Assembly (NCBI GenBank): GCA_033026295.1
Contig: CM065173.1
Location: forward strand, 1,612,001 to 1,676,000
Length of the DNA: 64,000 nt
Reading direction: 5' to 3'
Source: Channa striata
Lineage: Eukaryota; Chordata; Actinopteri; Anabantiformes; Channidae
Below are positions 1 through 12,899 of the stretch, in pieces; the first letter of the stretch is position 1, and every line of letters starts with the position of its first letter. The notes beneath the pieces are model-generated. The model was not told where the DNA came from, searched no databases, and saw only the letters and a program-made list of their open reading frames with translations. Both the position numbers and the translations under genes were made by a program.

Positions 1-1410
1 GCTAGCCGCTCTGACCCGGCACAAGAGAGAAAACCTGGAAGCTAGTATCATGGTGTTTACGGAGTCATGGCTAAATAGGTTAACACTGGACGGACAGATT
101 TCAACTGAGCCAACTGAGCAGACAGGACATCGGAGAGCGGTAAGAGGTAAGGAGGAGGACTGGCCATATTTGTGAATAACAGATGGTGTAAATTTAGTCA
201 CATCTGTGTTAAAAAGCAGATTGGTAGCAGGGACATTGAGCTGTTAGCTGTTAGCATGAGACAGTTCTACCTGCCCAGGGAATTCTTGCATGTTGTCACT
301 ATAGCTCCGGCCAGCTGCCCTCTCTCCACCCACCCAGTCTCCCCTGCTGCAAATCCCCATCTCTGCCCCTACAGTGAGTCATTCCAGCAACACCTCTCTC
401 TGCACAGCCCTCACTCCTCAATCCACTCACCCCATACTGCCCCTCACAAAAGCCCAGGTGAGGAAGAAGCTCAGCAGGACCAAGGTGAGCAAGGCTGCGG
501 GCCCAGACGGCATCAGCTCCAGGCTACTTAAAAGACGTGCAAATGAACTGTGCGGCATACTGCTGTACACGTTTGGTCTGAGCCTGAAGCTGGGGAAGGT
601 GCCACAACTTTGGAAGACATCCTGTGTGGTGCCTTTTTCAAAGACATCCCACCCAAACAACTTCAAGGACTACAGACCGGTGGCACTGACCTCACATCTG
701 ATAAAGATGATGGAAAAGCTGGTGCCAACCTTTCTCCATCCTCTGTTGACAGAGTCAATGGACCCGCTCCAGTGTGTCTATGAGCCAGGCATCGGAGTTT
801 AAGATGCCGTCATCTTCCTCCGGAGTAGAGCTCTTTCACATCTGGATAAGGCTGGGAGCACTATGAGAGTCATGTTTTCTCCAGTGCTTTTGACACCATC
901 CAACCTGCACTCCTGAGGGATAGGTTGGTACACATGGGGGTGGACCAACATCTCTGTACCTGGATATTGGACTACCTCTCAGGCTGACTACAATATGTGA
1001 GGGCTCAAAACTGAGTCTGACATTGTTGTCTGCAGCACAGGAGTCCCACAGGGAGCGGTTTTGGCTCTGTTTCTGTTCACTGTTTACACTTCAGATTTTA
1101 TGGTCAGCTGAGGATCCTGTCAGCTGCAGAAGTTCTCTGACAACGTCTCCATTACAAGCCTCAAATCATCTGCGCTACTGTCCAGGCAGCAGCTTCTGGT
1201 GTGACAGGTAATCTGCAGATGAATTCTGAGTCTGGCAGTTGCATCTCCCTCAGTGAAGTGTGGATGAGCCCTTTTCAAAAACATTTTGCACTCTCTCCAG
1301 TGACCCCAGCTACTGGTCCTACCCTGGAGACTGATAAGAAAAATCACTGTGGTGTTGTCAGTCTGAATAAGCCTGTGCTTTCCCTCAAGAAAGGGCAAGA
1401 AGTGCATTAG
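1..1410 (+). mobile_element. Decayed Rex1/CR1-like non-LTR retrotransposon
   Basis: The first 330 bases give a degraded apurinic-type endonuclease: a segment reading FTESWLN near 60-80, then VNNRWC and DIELLAVSMR near 175-260. From about 430 a reverse transcriptase follows, with KAAGPDGISSRLLK at about 490-530, YRPVALTSHLIK at 670-710 and DPLQ at 760. Further RT blocks continue in other frames, including a GVPQGAV-like segment near 1040. Large parts between endonuclease and RT are missing, and stops and frameshifts are frequent, so the copy is dead. The clade name rests on remembered resemblance to fish Rex1/CR1-type LINEs. The same family recurs on the minus strand at 22205-23110 and as a 3' end at 40490-41700. 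Confidence 0.85.
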
Positions 1411-1559
1411 TACTAAGTAGACAATCCAGTGTTCTAGTGCATTGATGTGCTGCCCTTCCCACTACTGTCCCAAACTTTTCGACTGACTTTTTCTGCCACA
1501 ACACACCCCAGCCATGAGGTGAAGTATTCATTGTCACAACGTCTCACTTTGTTTGGACT

Positions 1560-1785
1560 GAGCCAAGAGGAACAGTGGAGAGGAAAACTCCTTTAATGGA
1601 AGAAACCTCCAGCAGAACCAGGCTCAGGTGGGCGGCCATCTACCTTGACCGGTTGGGCTGAGTGGAAAACATTGGGCAGATTGGTAGGAGCTGTGCACTG
1701 GAAGACACACAGCTCCAAAGCCAGGGACACCTGAGGACAGGGACAGAGAGAGGGAGAAAGACAACTACGGGAGAAATTGGCTGCA
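1560..1785 (-). mobile_element. L2 LINE 3' UTR fragment
   Basis: This stretch matches, in reverse complement, the 3' UTR block seen in the other L2 copies of the window (for example 8760-9060): the segment around AACAGTGGAGAGGAAAACTCC, the GGAAGAAACCTCCAGCAGAA block, and CAGGGACACCTGAGGACAGG. No coding part and no tail remain. It lies just behind the Rex1-like copy in the opposite orientation. Confidence 0.85.
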
Positions 1786-1789
1786 GCTA

Positions 1790-4700
1790 AAATTTCCCCC
1801 TAGTTTAAGCCAAACTAGTATGTGTACCTGATGTCATTAGGCCAAATGTGTAAATACTCAGTGATTACTTTTTCACCAAACTTTCTAGCTAATCCAGACT
1901 AAATCAGCAGACTCGGTAGAAACAGCATTTACTTTAGTGCATTTTCTGTTCTAGTTAGATGCTCAGCAAACATGATTCGAAAGTGCTGAGGCCTACAGTG
2001 GCAACTCGATGGTATGTAATCAGAATATGACCAGTGTTGGAACAGCAGAAATCAGAATAGTGTTTGTCGTACAACAGGAAACCTTGGACATGGCCAGAAA
2101 AACAAACAAAAAAAGAAACACAGCTTGGAACCAGCAAATATCTCTATATGTACGTATAAGGTGCTTAAAGTCAAATAAACTAATATTTAATGAAAATGGG
2201 TATTGAAAAATGTAACCTCACATCTTTTTTAAACAGTGAATCATGTAAAGGTAATTAAAAAAATTTTTTCAAGTGCATTCTTCTCGACTCTAGTGCATAC
2301 GGTATTTTTTTTTGTTTACATTTGATGCATAATAAATATCAGAGTTTTCTGTGATTGCAGAGGTGACACATGGCATTGTACATATTTGGTGCAATTAATT
2401 GCATAGCTACAGCCTGGAATGCACTTTAGGTTCGTAGTTGCAGGTCTGTTGGCGTAAGGAACTGCACATCTGGTTCCGGCAGGGATCAAAACCTCTCATT
2501 ATGCAGCCTGTTCAAATGGATGTGTGTGAACACTGCACTGCCAAAAGAATTTGTGCAGGTTATGTATGTGTGGCAATTTATATTTAATTGACAAATTGAA
2601 GTCCTTCAAATGTGTTAGATTAAAATCAAGTAAATATTGATCAAATATTGAATTCAAGCGCATGCCTTAAGATTGTTGAGTACCCTGACAAGCAAACAGT
2701 ATATAGAAGTGCCCTCAAACTGGGGATCTTCTAGTTGGGAGGTGGCGGTGCTGCCCTTTAAAACCCCAAGAATTTAATTTTGAAGCAGGCAGTACTGAAA
2801 CACTGGTAGAAGAGGAAATAGGGTCAAATCCAAATTCATATGCAGGCCTGAAAAACAATTAGATGTAGTTAGTTATATAGTTAATAAGAAGAACAACAAA
2901 TTCCTTAGAACATTGCTCATGCACAGATATTTAGGACGGCTATTTTCTCACCGTACATATACATAAAATGTATGCATAGTTTTAGTTTAATGGTTCATTT
3001 TGTTCTCTATATGCAGTTTTGGGCGTTTGTAAAAATCAGATTTCATGCATGTGAGTGTTTACATGTTTTACTGAGTTTCAATAGGAGCTAATTACCACAC
3101 TGAGGTACCACTTCTTTATAGTTGTCCCTCTCTCAGACAGCAGGCCATAATTCATTATTAGGACATCAGTCCAGACTCAGATGAAAATGGAAACACTTGG
3201 ACAGACAGGCACTCAAGGAGGAAAATCTTATCTCAGGGACAATTCCTGGGTCACGCTTGCAGTAATTGAAATAATTTTGCCCCTGAAGTTGTTTAATCAC
3301 TGACAATCACACGTGAAGGGGGGTCTTAATTAAACATTGCACATCTTATTACATCCGCCACCCTTAACGGTCTTCCCCTCCCCAACTGCCACAGTTCGCA
3401 TTAGGACCTTGGCAATATCATTTATTTATTGCCCCTCTTGTCACTTTTATGGACAGCTTTTTAAAAATTTAAATTTGAAACTTAAAGCGTGACATGGCTT
3501 CAGCCAGGCTGGGTCATGAAATAGACAACAACAGTCCTATTACACAAGCCTGGTTGAGATGCGACAAATCAGTTGTCTATTATTAACCTCAATCCTGTAA
3601 TTATGCAGATTGCCATAGATTTTCCCTGGGTGCCTGGAAGTGGGATCCAAGGGTTGTTTTCAACGTGGCAGACAGAGGAGGGAATGGCCGTGCATTACCG
3701 AACTCACCACATTCATCATGTTGACTGATGGCACGGGGAGCCGGTCCTCAGGTCCTGGTGGTTAATGTAGTGGGTAATTAACTGTCATTTGCCTAGTAAT
3801 AGGCCAATGATCAATGGTTTGTGAGGAAACAAATTCTAATCCGGCAGCTGATGAATGCTTGCTGAGGCTGGAGCAATTGACGTGGTGGGAGAGATGGAAC
3901 AGGTGGGGGTGAAGGGAGGGAAGAGGACAGCATAGCTACGCTGTAATTTCAACTGGCTGCTAGAGGCCCTGGTGCGCCCCCCTCAGACATCCAGTCAGTA
4001 GCACGAGATTGATTCACCAAATAATCAACGAATCACCCTGAGCTGGTTTTTTAATACAACCCGGGTAACTAAAGGTTTACAAGAAGACTTTCAAATAATC
4101 GAATGAAACTTATACAATTAAACGGTTAACCATCAAAAACAAACGTTGTTTTGTCCTACACTGTCAAAAAAGGTTTCAGAAGGAAAACATTCATAGTGTG
4201 TCGCAGACGAGTATAGCGGTATCTGTCATGACTACGTGTGATTTAATCACATGTTGATATATATCTATATATATCCACTGGACTGAAGAAAATTAATTGG
4301 TGTCTGTTGTTCCTTATCTAATACAGGGTTAGGGTTGGGGTTAGATCAAGCCCACACTTTACATGTGTGGACTGTTATCTGCCTGTGAAAGACGTTTTAT
4401 GATTCTCTGCTGCAAGATGTCAAGTCATACACACAAAACTTCACACTTCACACTTATTACAAATATCTGCCATCCTTTTTATTCTTGAGTACATCCTATC
4501 TTATAATAACTTACGTTACTTGAGTAGACGGACATCGGCCCTTGCACCATGAGAGACGTCGTGGCTTTTTGCTACTTCTATTGACACTCAAACACTCATG
4601 GCATTAATCTCATTCTTAACTAAACTATTTATTGTTCTTTTGAAAAAAACAGAACAATAAATAAGAATTCTATCTGTTTCGTCTACAGACCTTCTGGCAA

Positions 4701-5478
4701 TGGACATTTCTGAACAAATCAAAAAGGACAAAACAAAACTTTATAGGTTCTACAACAAAGACAAAATTTAGAATGCTCACAGGGAAAAGGACAATTCCTT
4801 TGATTAAGTCAGGACTAATCTTTTGAATGAGCCACTGTTTTCACCCCTGTGTTGAGAGATTCATTCATAATCTCCAGGTGTGTTGACAGTGTCTCTCAAT
4901 AATCCGCCTTTTGCACCTAGAAAACACAGTTTCTGAAAGTTAACAAACAGTCCTGCATATCACAAACCTGGGATCATTTATCAAATTGCAATCTCTTAGC
5001 GACTGACAGGAGCATGTAGTTCTATCATTTTAACAACAAAAAAGGCGCTCAGAAGTCTGCCTTATAGGTTATTTTGTTATATGACTTTGTAGTAACAGCT
5101 ATGAATCCCGTATGAACGCTCACATTAACATCCTCTGAGCAGATAAGGAAATAATCGGGTCTTCAGTGGGGGGTAGCATTAGCATGGCCACAGATGGGAC
5201 ACAACTTCTTTACCTTTCTCTTGAGAAACAAAAGGTGCAGATTAGTGTGGGTCTTAGGATGGATCCATCAAAATAAAAACATGCTGCGCTGCTTTTTTTC
5301 CTCCCAGAGTATTAAATCATATAGAACAAATGGGTCTGCTTTGTTGCAAGGTTCTGGGTTGTTACTTGTCTTTGCAACACACCTATTAGGAACCTTCCTA
5401 TCTTACCGCTGTGTACAGAAGTGTAATCGTCCAATGTATAATCTGTGGTTTTGTGTGTGTGTTTATGTGGTTTCTCAG
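1790..5478. other. Non-coding DNA, presumed lmo3 intron
   Basis: I see no exon, RNA gene or long frame here. The sequence is moderately AT-rich and, from about 2900 to 3900, lacks obvious repeats. A short piece near 2700-2760 resembles the end of the high-copy repeat at 13735-14065. A 13-bp perfect inverted repeat with a 12-base loop lies at 4626-4663. Because the next lmo3 exon opens mid-codon, the stretch is inferred to be intron following the LIM1 exon, which lies left of the window. Confidence 0.6.
3095..3875. promoter_or_regulatory. Candidate conserved non-coding element in lmo3 intron
   Basis: This repeat-free block carries several homeodomain-type TTAATTA/GGTAATTA cores, CCAAT and TGATTGATT-like words, and no reading frame. 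Vertebrate lmo genes are developmental regulators whose introns often hold enhancers. The call is an inference from composition and position only; conservation cannot be tested from one sequence. Confidence 0.2.
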
Positions 5479-5604
5479 GTTGTTTGGCGTCACGGGGAAC
5501 TGCGCAGCTTGCAGCAAGCTAATTCCGGCGTTTGAGATGGTCATGAGGGCCAAGGAGAATGTCTACCACCTGGACTGCTTTGCATGCCAGCTCTGCAATC
5601 AGAG
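5479..5604 (+). CDS. lmo3: lmo3 penultimate coding exon (LIM2 domain)
   Basis: This exon encodes the first part of the second LIM domain of LIM domain only 3, a nuclear adaptor that binds bHLH/LDB-type transcription complexes and does not itself bind DNA. It reads LFGVTGNCAACSKLIP, then VYHLDCFACQLCNQ. The zinc ligands C-x2-C, H-x2-C and C-x2-C are all visible. The acceptor is TTTCTCAG at 5471-5478 and the donor is GTGAGT at 5605. The exon opens and closes within an Arg codon (AG|G phase), and its last codon is completed exactly by the exon at 11254. GVTGNCAAC favours LMO3 over LMO1, which from memory has GTTGNCAAC. LIM1 and the start codon are upstream of the window. Confidence 0.96.
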
Positions 5605-8086
5605 GTGAGTGACTGTTCAAACCCTGCTGCTCCTCTTCACACCAGCTTCTCCAAAGTCCTGCTCATCATAAAAGGAGCAGACCACAGAGGTGTCATTCTA
5701 ACCATAGACCAAGCTAACACATCCAGCATCTGGATCAGTGGTTTGACCTCTGGTCCCCCTTGCCACTTATATAAGTATAAGTGTCCCTGCACAATACACT
5801 GAACTCTGAACCCCAAGTGCCAGAAATATAGCAGCCTGTCCACGACAAGGAAAAAGGTCTCAGGTCTATAGGCTTTTCATCGACCTGCTTTCTGCAACAC
5901 CTGACTTCGAATTGACATTTACTGACATCAGAAACTTCATTTACATTTCAACCATAATTTTATTTTCATACTTGTGACCTTACCAAAGAACAGCTCACAT
6001 TTTACAACAACCTTTTGAAGAAAACCGTACTTCCTCTTACAGCAAACTGTAAATATGAAAGAAAATACCTGTGCAGGCTGTGAAAACAACTCTGTTTAGT
6101 TGACTTCACATCCTTAAGCCATGTTAAATATAGCTAAAATAATTAACGACATAAACTTTGAAAGAAACAGTTTATGCCTTGATAAGATGAACGTGTTTTA
6201 GAAGATGCACATCAAGGTTAATTCAATTTCAGTAATGAGCACAAGATCTTTAAATACTGTATGTCTAGGTTTCTCAACATTTCTATCTGTAAAATACAGA
6301 TTTTCTGACCCACAGGCCTAAATCTATCAGGGGATCTCTCTTATGATTCTGGAAATAGTTCCGCGATGTCTTGTTGTGACCTTCTTTAGCTCCATCAGTT
6401 CCATCCCCTCTTGTTTCTCAGCCAAACAAAAATGAAACTTCCTCATGGGTCGGATAAAGCAGTATCACCAATGTCAGATTTCACCATTAAATGTGAGATC
6501 TGATGAACAGACCTGGCAACCATGAGGTAAGCAGGGTAATTATCCATCCATCAGCAGGCCTGCCACACTCTATTTTGGTGTTTGAACCTTAAACCAATAG
6601 ACAATATGGGCTCCCGGCTGCTAAGTCATAAATGTTCATTTACAACCACCCCCACCACACATGTGCTCACTCTGACATAAAGTAGCGATTTTATCAGGGC
6701 CCGTAGTGGCCATTGGTTTCCACCACTCTTATTAAGGATGATCGCTATAGTGATTGTAGAGTTAGCATCGGACTGAGATGAAAAAACATAATGTGCCGCT
6801 GACAGTGGATGTTACTATGGTCATGACCTGCAATAACTTCCTACGTCTTTGTCATTATCATCATTGTGAAAATTTGCTTGCCAGTGAAGAAGCATGGAGA
6901 AGATGAACCTGTTTCAGCTAAAATAAAAATCAATGGCTCACCTTTTTTGTTTGAGGCCTGTCTCTTCTTTTTCATCACTCTGCATGCATTCAAAGTAGTA
7001 TTAAGCTAAGGAGAGTGAAGAGCTCCTCTCTGTGCTTTCTTGGTAAACATATAAGATTTGTGTGTGCACAGTGGTCTCTGGTCTTAGAGCATGAGGGACA
7101 GTGACTGGGTGCTGAGGAGTGAAAGTAGAAAGAAGAGGTGATAAGAACAAGGAAGGCGACATGTGTCTGCACCCAGACCAGCCCTGTTGAAGAGCTCATC
7201 CATAGGGCTCTCGTCCAGCCTCATCATCCCCACAGTGCTGACCAGGTCTCCCCCCGGTAGGCTGGAAACCAAATGTGTCACCATGGAGATGGATTTGGGG
7301 TTTAGAACATAATGGAATAGGAAGTTGCAATGATTTTGTGCACTGGGCAAACTTTTCAACCTATTAGATTATTTAGTTTGACTGCAGGACTACTCTGTGG
7401 TGTTGGGGGTTGCCTAGGTCATGAAATGCCTGTGAGTAAACTGCCCAAGAGTTTTGTACAGTTTGGATATAGTAATGTCATTCAGTGGGCATCAACAGTG
7501 GTCATTACTCTTGTAGGTATACTCTACCCTCTCCCCTGAAACCTTCATGGCATAGTATCTGATTCCACTTTACAGGGTTACTACGGTGCCACTATTTTTG
7601 AAGATTACTTTTGAGATGTAGCTCCTCTTCCTTTACTTATACACGTCACAGTCACAAAGGGCACAGTGGATGTATGTGTCTCCAACGTGTGTGAGAGAGG
7701 GTCAGGGGGTAATTATGCATTACCCCAGATGATGAGCTAATAATGTCTGAGTGTTAGTGCAGAAACATTAAAGCTGTCGAAATGTTTTTATTTATTAACA
7801 ACAGAGAATATAGTTTTTCTGCAGAATAACACTTCGTTTCTGGTGTTTTAAATTGATTCCATTTTGCCACGTAGATGCAGTAGCGGCATTACTGGAAGTG
7901 CAGAGGCCAGCTGGGTCGGAGGCGGCCTCATGTTAACATGTTTTAATTCGACAGAGCTGAATGTCTGGAAGTCATTTTCATGAACTGATGCTGCTTTCTG
8001 AACACATTGACTCTAGAGGAGCTACTAGACATTTTCAACATAAAACAAAAAGGCAGAGACTGGATCTAGGATTATAAGGTCCTGAC
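5605..8086. other. lmo3 intron, first part
   Basis: This is intron sequence between the two lmo3 exons. Several short open frames (for example 5584-5802, 7084-7359, 7330-7539) have no recognisable domain and are treated as chance. I see no RNA gene. The intron is later interrupted by the L2 copy at 8087-9178. Confidence 0.7.
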
Positions 8087-9178
8087 AAGAACAGCCTTCT
8101 TCCACCTACGGAACATTGCCAAAATTAGGAGCATCCTGTCCCAAAGCGATGCTGAAAAATTGGTTCATGCATTTGTTACTTCTAGATTGGACTACTGTAA
8201 TTCTCTACTTTCAGGCTGCCCCAGTAACTCTCTAAAAAGCCTCCAATTAATCCAAAATGCTGCAGCAAGATTACTGACTGGGATTGGTAAGAGAGATCAT
8301 ATTTCACCTTCATTAGCTTCTCTCCATTGGCTTCCAATTAAATGCAGAATAGAATTTAAAACCCTTCTTCTTACCTATAAAGCTTTAAACGGCCAAGCCC
8401 CATCATATTTAAAAGATCTCTTAGTACCATATCATCCTACTAGACCACTTCGGTCCCAAAATGCAGGCCTACTTGTGGTTCCCAGAATTTCCAAAAATAG
8501 AATGGGAGGCAGAGCCTTTAGCTATCAAGCTCCTCTCCTGTGGAACCAGCTCCCAGTCCAGATTCGGGAAGCAGACACCCTCCCTATTTTTAAGACTAGG
8601 CTCAAAACCTTCCTTTTGATAAAGTTTATAGTTGGTTATAGTCATGCTGCTATAGGCTTAGACTGCTGGGGACTCTGCACTGTGCCACTTCCTCTTCTCT
8701 TCATTCTCTCCTCTCACCCCACATCTATAATGTCACACACTGTATGACATTAACTCTGTGTCTTCTTTGTCCCGTAGTCGTCTCTCTCCCTCTCTTTCCC
8801 CTCTCTCTCTCCCCTGTCCACAGGTGTCCCCGGATTTGGCGCTGTGTGTCCTCCAGTGTGCAGCTACTGGTCCTATTAACCTGCTCAATGTTTTGTTGTT
8901 GCTTTTGTTGCTCTGTTCTTTTCTCTTTCCACTTTCCACTCTGCCCAACCGGTCAAGGCAGATGGCCGTCCTCCCTGAGCCTGGTTCTGCTGGAGGTTTC
9001 TTCCGTTAAAGGGAGTTTTTCCTCTCCACTGTTGCCTATGGCTTGCTCAAGGGGGATTTGTTGGGTTTTCTCTACCTGTTTGTATAGTCTTGACTTTATT
9101 ATGTAAAGTGCCCTGAGATGACCTTGTTGTAAATTGGCGCTATATAAATAAAGTTGAATTGAATTGAATTGAATAAGG
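8087..9178 (+). mobile_element. 5'-truncated L2 LINE (ORF2 C-terminus and 3' UTR)
   Basis: The copy holds the C-terminal part of the L2 ORF2 protein: AFVTSRLDYCNSLLSGCP, LASLHWLPIKCRIEFKTLLL, then GGRAFSYQAPLLWNQLPVQI. A pyrimidine-rich 3' UTR follows, ending GGCGCTATATAAATAAAG and a (TTGAA)n tail at about 9150-9178. The reading frame is open from 8160 to 8747. The reverse transcriptase and everything 5' are absent, the usual result of 5' truncation on insertion. It sits in the lmo3 intron in sense orientation. Imperfect ATAAGG words flank it, but I do not claim a target duplication. Confidence 0.92.
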
Positions 9179-11253
9179 CCAGAATTGTTGGTCAGGCATA
9201 ACGCCCCTGGATTCTTAACAGTGAATCAACTAACGAAGCACCGAAGGTGAATTTCCATGGCATCTGGTCTTGCTTGAAGTTTCTGAAGACATTTTCTCTC
9301 ATTCATAGACTTCTAACTTGACTTGTTTTGAGTCCCAGCCATTTGATGACTATGGAGTTAGTAAGTCCTTAACACCCTGAGGGTCATTGTTGCATTGATG
9401 TAAATGGCTGATAAATGGCCTCCTAGACCACTTCCTATGTTACAAGGTGGTCTTTGCATGAAGATGACATCCTTTCCTGCTCGTTAAAACCACCTGTCTT
9501 GTCTGAAGACGGCAATGTACACATTCTGGACAAAGGCGTGTCCTTACACAACTACTGTACATAAAACTACACTATTGAGGGAGAAAAGAGACAGATCAGA
9601 GCACGGAGATATCACCAGCAAAGTATCTCCTGAATATTAGCTAGCTACTCCATACGGGCTTAATTTACCCCGTGAAAAGTCCAAATGTCTTGTCCATCAT
9701 CAGCTCTAGCTTTGGTTGTGGCCTGGCATCACATTTGAAGTTGCTGCTGTTGTCTTATCATATGTAAAATCTAAAATATTTTCCATCCTCCATAACTGCA
9801 CTCACCAATATTTCACACAATAATACTAAAAGGCAAACCACAATGTTTCTAATGTTCTGCAATATGATCGGTGTGAAGCCGACTTGGCATAATTATGACT
9901 AATCCCAGTTGGGCAGTCTGTGATATGACAATAAACCCTTTTGATTGGTTAATGCTTGAGTTTATTAGATTAGTTTTATAAGCAATGCCAACTTGGGTCC
10001 AGCCTCCTCAGCCTTCTACTGGACATGGTATTGACTACAGTGAAGTGTGATATAATTGTTCACCACATAGGGGTGCAGTTCTACTTGTAATGTACTCAAA
10101 GAGAGAAGGCAGCCCACAACAGGACCCAGAAGAAACACTGAGACAGTTAGACAGTTAAGTACTTTTTACATCTTAAACATTGTGTTTGGGGGCCTGCACT
10201 CACCGTAACAAACAGTAAGGTTCGGTGTCTTGCTCACGTGTGACAGGAGGAGCCAGAAGTCGAACGTCCTTGGGACTAATCAACTACTGGAGGACTGGAA
10301 TGTACATTTCATTCATTACTAAAACATTCATAATTAACCGTTACAAGAGAGCAAGAGAGTTACACCAAATTACTTATAGAGTTTGTGACATCTCTTCTCT
10401 TTTCTTCTTGACGTTATTTCAAGAAACATACTCACACTCTTTTGTATATTGTCCCAATCTATCATGAATTTGAATCCTACTAATTGGTCCCCAGTGAATG
10501 TAACACATCATGCTCTCAATCTGCCCTGCAGCCCTGAATAACAGCCCAAGCTTGTCAGGTACCTGAGCTGCATCTGCTGTGTGCAAGTTCCAACACTGTA
10601 TTCATCATTTTTATCATCCAGGGAAGTCACCGTCAGTCCCATCCCCAACTCTACCTCCACCGTGGAAAAAACATGCCTTGTTGCTTTCCAACGTTGTCCA
10701 ACCTTAACACCCAGGTAGATAAGCAGCCCTCGTGAGAACACAGTGATAGTTATCACTTTCAAACGTTCAGCTTTTAATTTTCACTTGGTGTTGAAAATGT
10801 GGAGGTGTCCGTAACAGCTGCGCATGGAAACACACTCCCTGGCCGCTTCATTAGGTATACCTGTACAGTCAAATGCAATCCATGAATTCTGATTTTACAA
10901 GATAAGACTTGAAGTCGAGACTGTCAGGAAGGTGATGTAGCAGTGGATGATGGGGTCATACTGGATGGTATGATGTTCATCTGTGGCTCTATAATGTTTT
11001 GACCCTCTTATTCATTTGGGGATCATGAATGATTTCATTCATTCATGTTCACGGTATACAATCATGAAGGGGTCAGTGAGTGTAATTCCATGTACATACA
11101 CAAAAGCTGACTGTTTCACAGAGGGGAGGGGATGGTAGCTAAGGAAGGCATTTGCACTTTAGTCAGAACACTGCCACTGCGGCTGACTGGCCCTGGTTCT
11201 CACGTTAATGTCTGTCTTAATTTCTACCCCCTTTGTCTCTTTGTGGTTTGCAG
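9179..11253. other. lmo3 intron, second part
   Basis: Non-coding intron up to the TTTGTGGTTTGCAG acceptor at 11240-11253. It contains a short fish repeat word at 10837-10875 (CATTAGGTATACCTGTAC), which reappears inverted near 19872. Near 10205-10290 a GTGTCTTGCTCACGTGTGAC segment resembles others at 61120 and 62200. I see no gene. Confidence 0.65.
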
Positions 11254-11359
11254 GTTTTGTGTGGGAGACAAGTTTTTCCTGAAGAACAACATGATCCTTT
11301 GCCAGACGGACTACGAGGAAGGACTGATGAAGGAGGGCTACGCTTCTCAGGTTCGCTGA
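11254..11359 (+). CDS. lmo3: lmo3 last coding exon (end of LIM2 and C-terminus)
   Basis: The exon completes LIM2 and ends the protein. It reads FCVGDKFFLKNNMILCQTDY and then EEGLMKEGYASQVR before TGA at 11357-11359. The last zinc ligands, C and D of the CxxD pair in LCQTD, are present. The leading G completes the split Arg codon of the upstream exon. The tail GLMKEGYAxQVR is the LMO3 signature; LMO1 ends differently. The intron between the two exons is 5649 bases. With the preceding exon this gives an intact LIM2, so there is no sign of decay. Confidence 0.96.
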
Positions 11360-12715
11360 CCCTCAAAGACTGACACAGGAGGATGAGGACAAGGAATAGG
11401 AGGAGTAGGAAAGAGAGAGACTGAAGATGAGGTTGCAATCACACGACAAAAAGCACTAGGCTTGCTCCTCCTCTCCAGTTCTTGTGCCCCACATGTACAT
11501 ATCCAAGCAAACTTCCCTGGGAGGGGACACGCTCTGCTGTACAGAATAGCCATAAAAATGCCCATGTGGCAGAGAAAGGCCCTGGAAGCCCACAACGCTG
11601 ATAAAAAAAGGTTGTCTTTGTCACTGACAGATGCTGCTGCCGGCTTCTGAACGATCCTAACAACCAGGTGATCCCAGTTGCTTCGACTCACCCAAACGCA
11701 GACTCATTTCCTTTGGCAAAGACAGAAAGCATCCCACCTGACTGCACAGTACAGTAACTTCTACTTGAATCTAGAATACACTGATGTGTTGTCAATCAAG
11801 TTTCAGAGAAAGACCTTTTTACTGTAGGGTATCTGATCGAAAACAGTGAATGTAATGTCAACTGAATCAGCAAAAATTACACTTTTGGATAACTGTGTGT
11901 GTGTGTGTGTGTGAGTGTGTGTGTGTGTGTGATTGGGGGGGCTAACCTGCCATGAAGTCTTGCAAATTTTTGTATGGTCCTTTCCGAACCTCAATATTCC
12001 AAACTTCATGGGAGGAATCAACATGCTTCCAGTGTCAACAGCTAACACTGGCTAAAAAGCATTTTGTTAAACAGTGTTGTTCTCTAGCTCTGACTTTGTG
12101 TTTAAGATTACCAGTAAGTGAGTATGGAATTGGCCAAAAATCAATTAAAATACACTTTCTAGCTAAAGTAAGATGATTTTGAAATAATCTCAAAGCTACA
12201 GATGACCTTAATCCATCTCCCCTGCTATGTTTCAGGGGGTCAAAGGATCTCTTCCATTCCTAAAATGCAGTTTGTCCGATCTATTTTTAGCAGTATTTAG
12301 GCAATCTACGTTTGGACTGTGACTCCAGCCTCTGCTCTTGTATTTTTGCCCAGAACAGTCTTTCTATTTATTAAGACCTTGCTTTCACATCGGTCAAACA
12401 AAGGTTTGGGGAGATCCAGTGAATGCTGGGTATTTAAGCAGTTCTTGGGTTGAAGGGACTAGTATGGGACGGGGGGGTTGGTTACTTTTTGTACACTATT
12501 TATTTAATAAGCATTCAGTGCATCTCTTGTTGATTATAATTTGACATTGTCGTGCAAATACTTGAATCCAATCCAATGATTTGGATAATGTTTAGGATGG
12601 CTGTGCAATTTTCAACACAACTTTGGGTTTAGCAAACTACCCTTGTCATCAGGTCAGTCATCTTAAGACATGCTCATCAGCATCTGAGCAATGTTTCTAA
12701 TAAAAAAAACTCTCA
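11360..12715 (+). other. lmo3: Probable lmo3 3' untranslated region
   Basis: The sequence after the stop lacks recognisable coding content and contains an AATAAA at 12699-12704, followed by T- and GT-rich sequence up to 12870, a plausible cleavage region. A pure (GT)n tract lies at 11894-11931. The exact transcript end is inferred; earlier or later polyadenylation is possible. Confidence 0.4.
11894..11931. repeat. (GT)n microsatellite
   Basis: About 19 GT/TG dinucleotides with a single GA interruption. A short frame on the opposite strand that reads repeated His-Thr is an artefact of this tract. Confidence 0.97.
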
Positions 12716-12899
12716 TTTTGCTTGCTATTGTACAAAGATTTCTTTTTATGTGTCACCCAGCATGAGATGTTTATTTTTAGGACAACACTTGTAAATACTG
12801 TAATTGTAATAATTTTAAGCACAAATGTAATACAGTTTAATTGTGTTACCTGTGAGTGTGGTGTTTTTTTCTCTCATTATTATTGATTTCCATAGCTGT

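Noticed and set aside
5194..5535. 113-codon frame overlapping the lmo3 exon
   Set aside because: It reads the exon in the wrong frame and runs through intron. The LMO3 frame with splice sites is decisive.
8733..9106. Ser/Leu-rich frames over the L2 3' UTR (also at 20609-20918, 34408-34791, 53782-54144, 55423-55850)
   Set aside because: The same pyrimidine-rich 3' UTR recurs in every L2 copy, and frames appear on both strands. They are non-coding.
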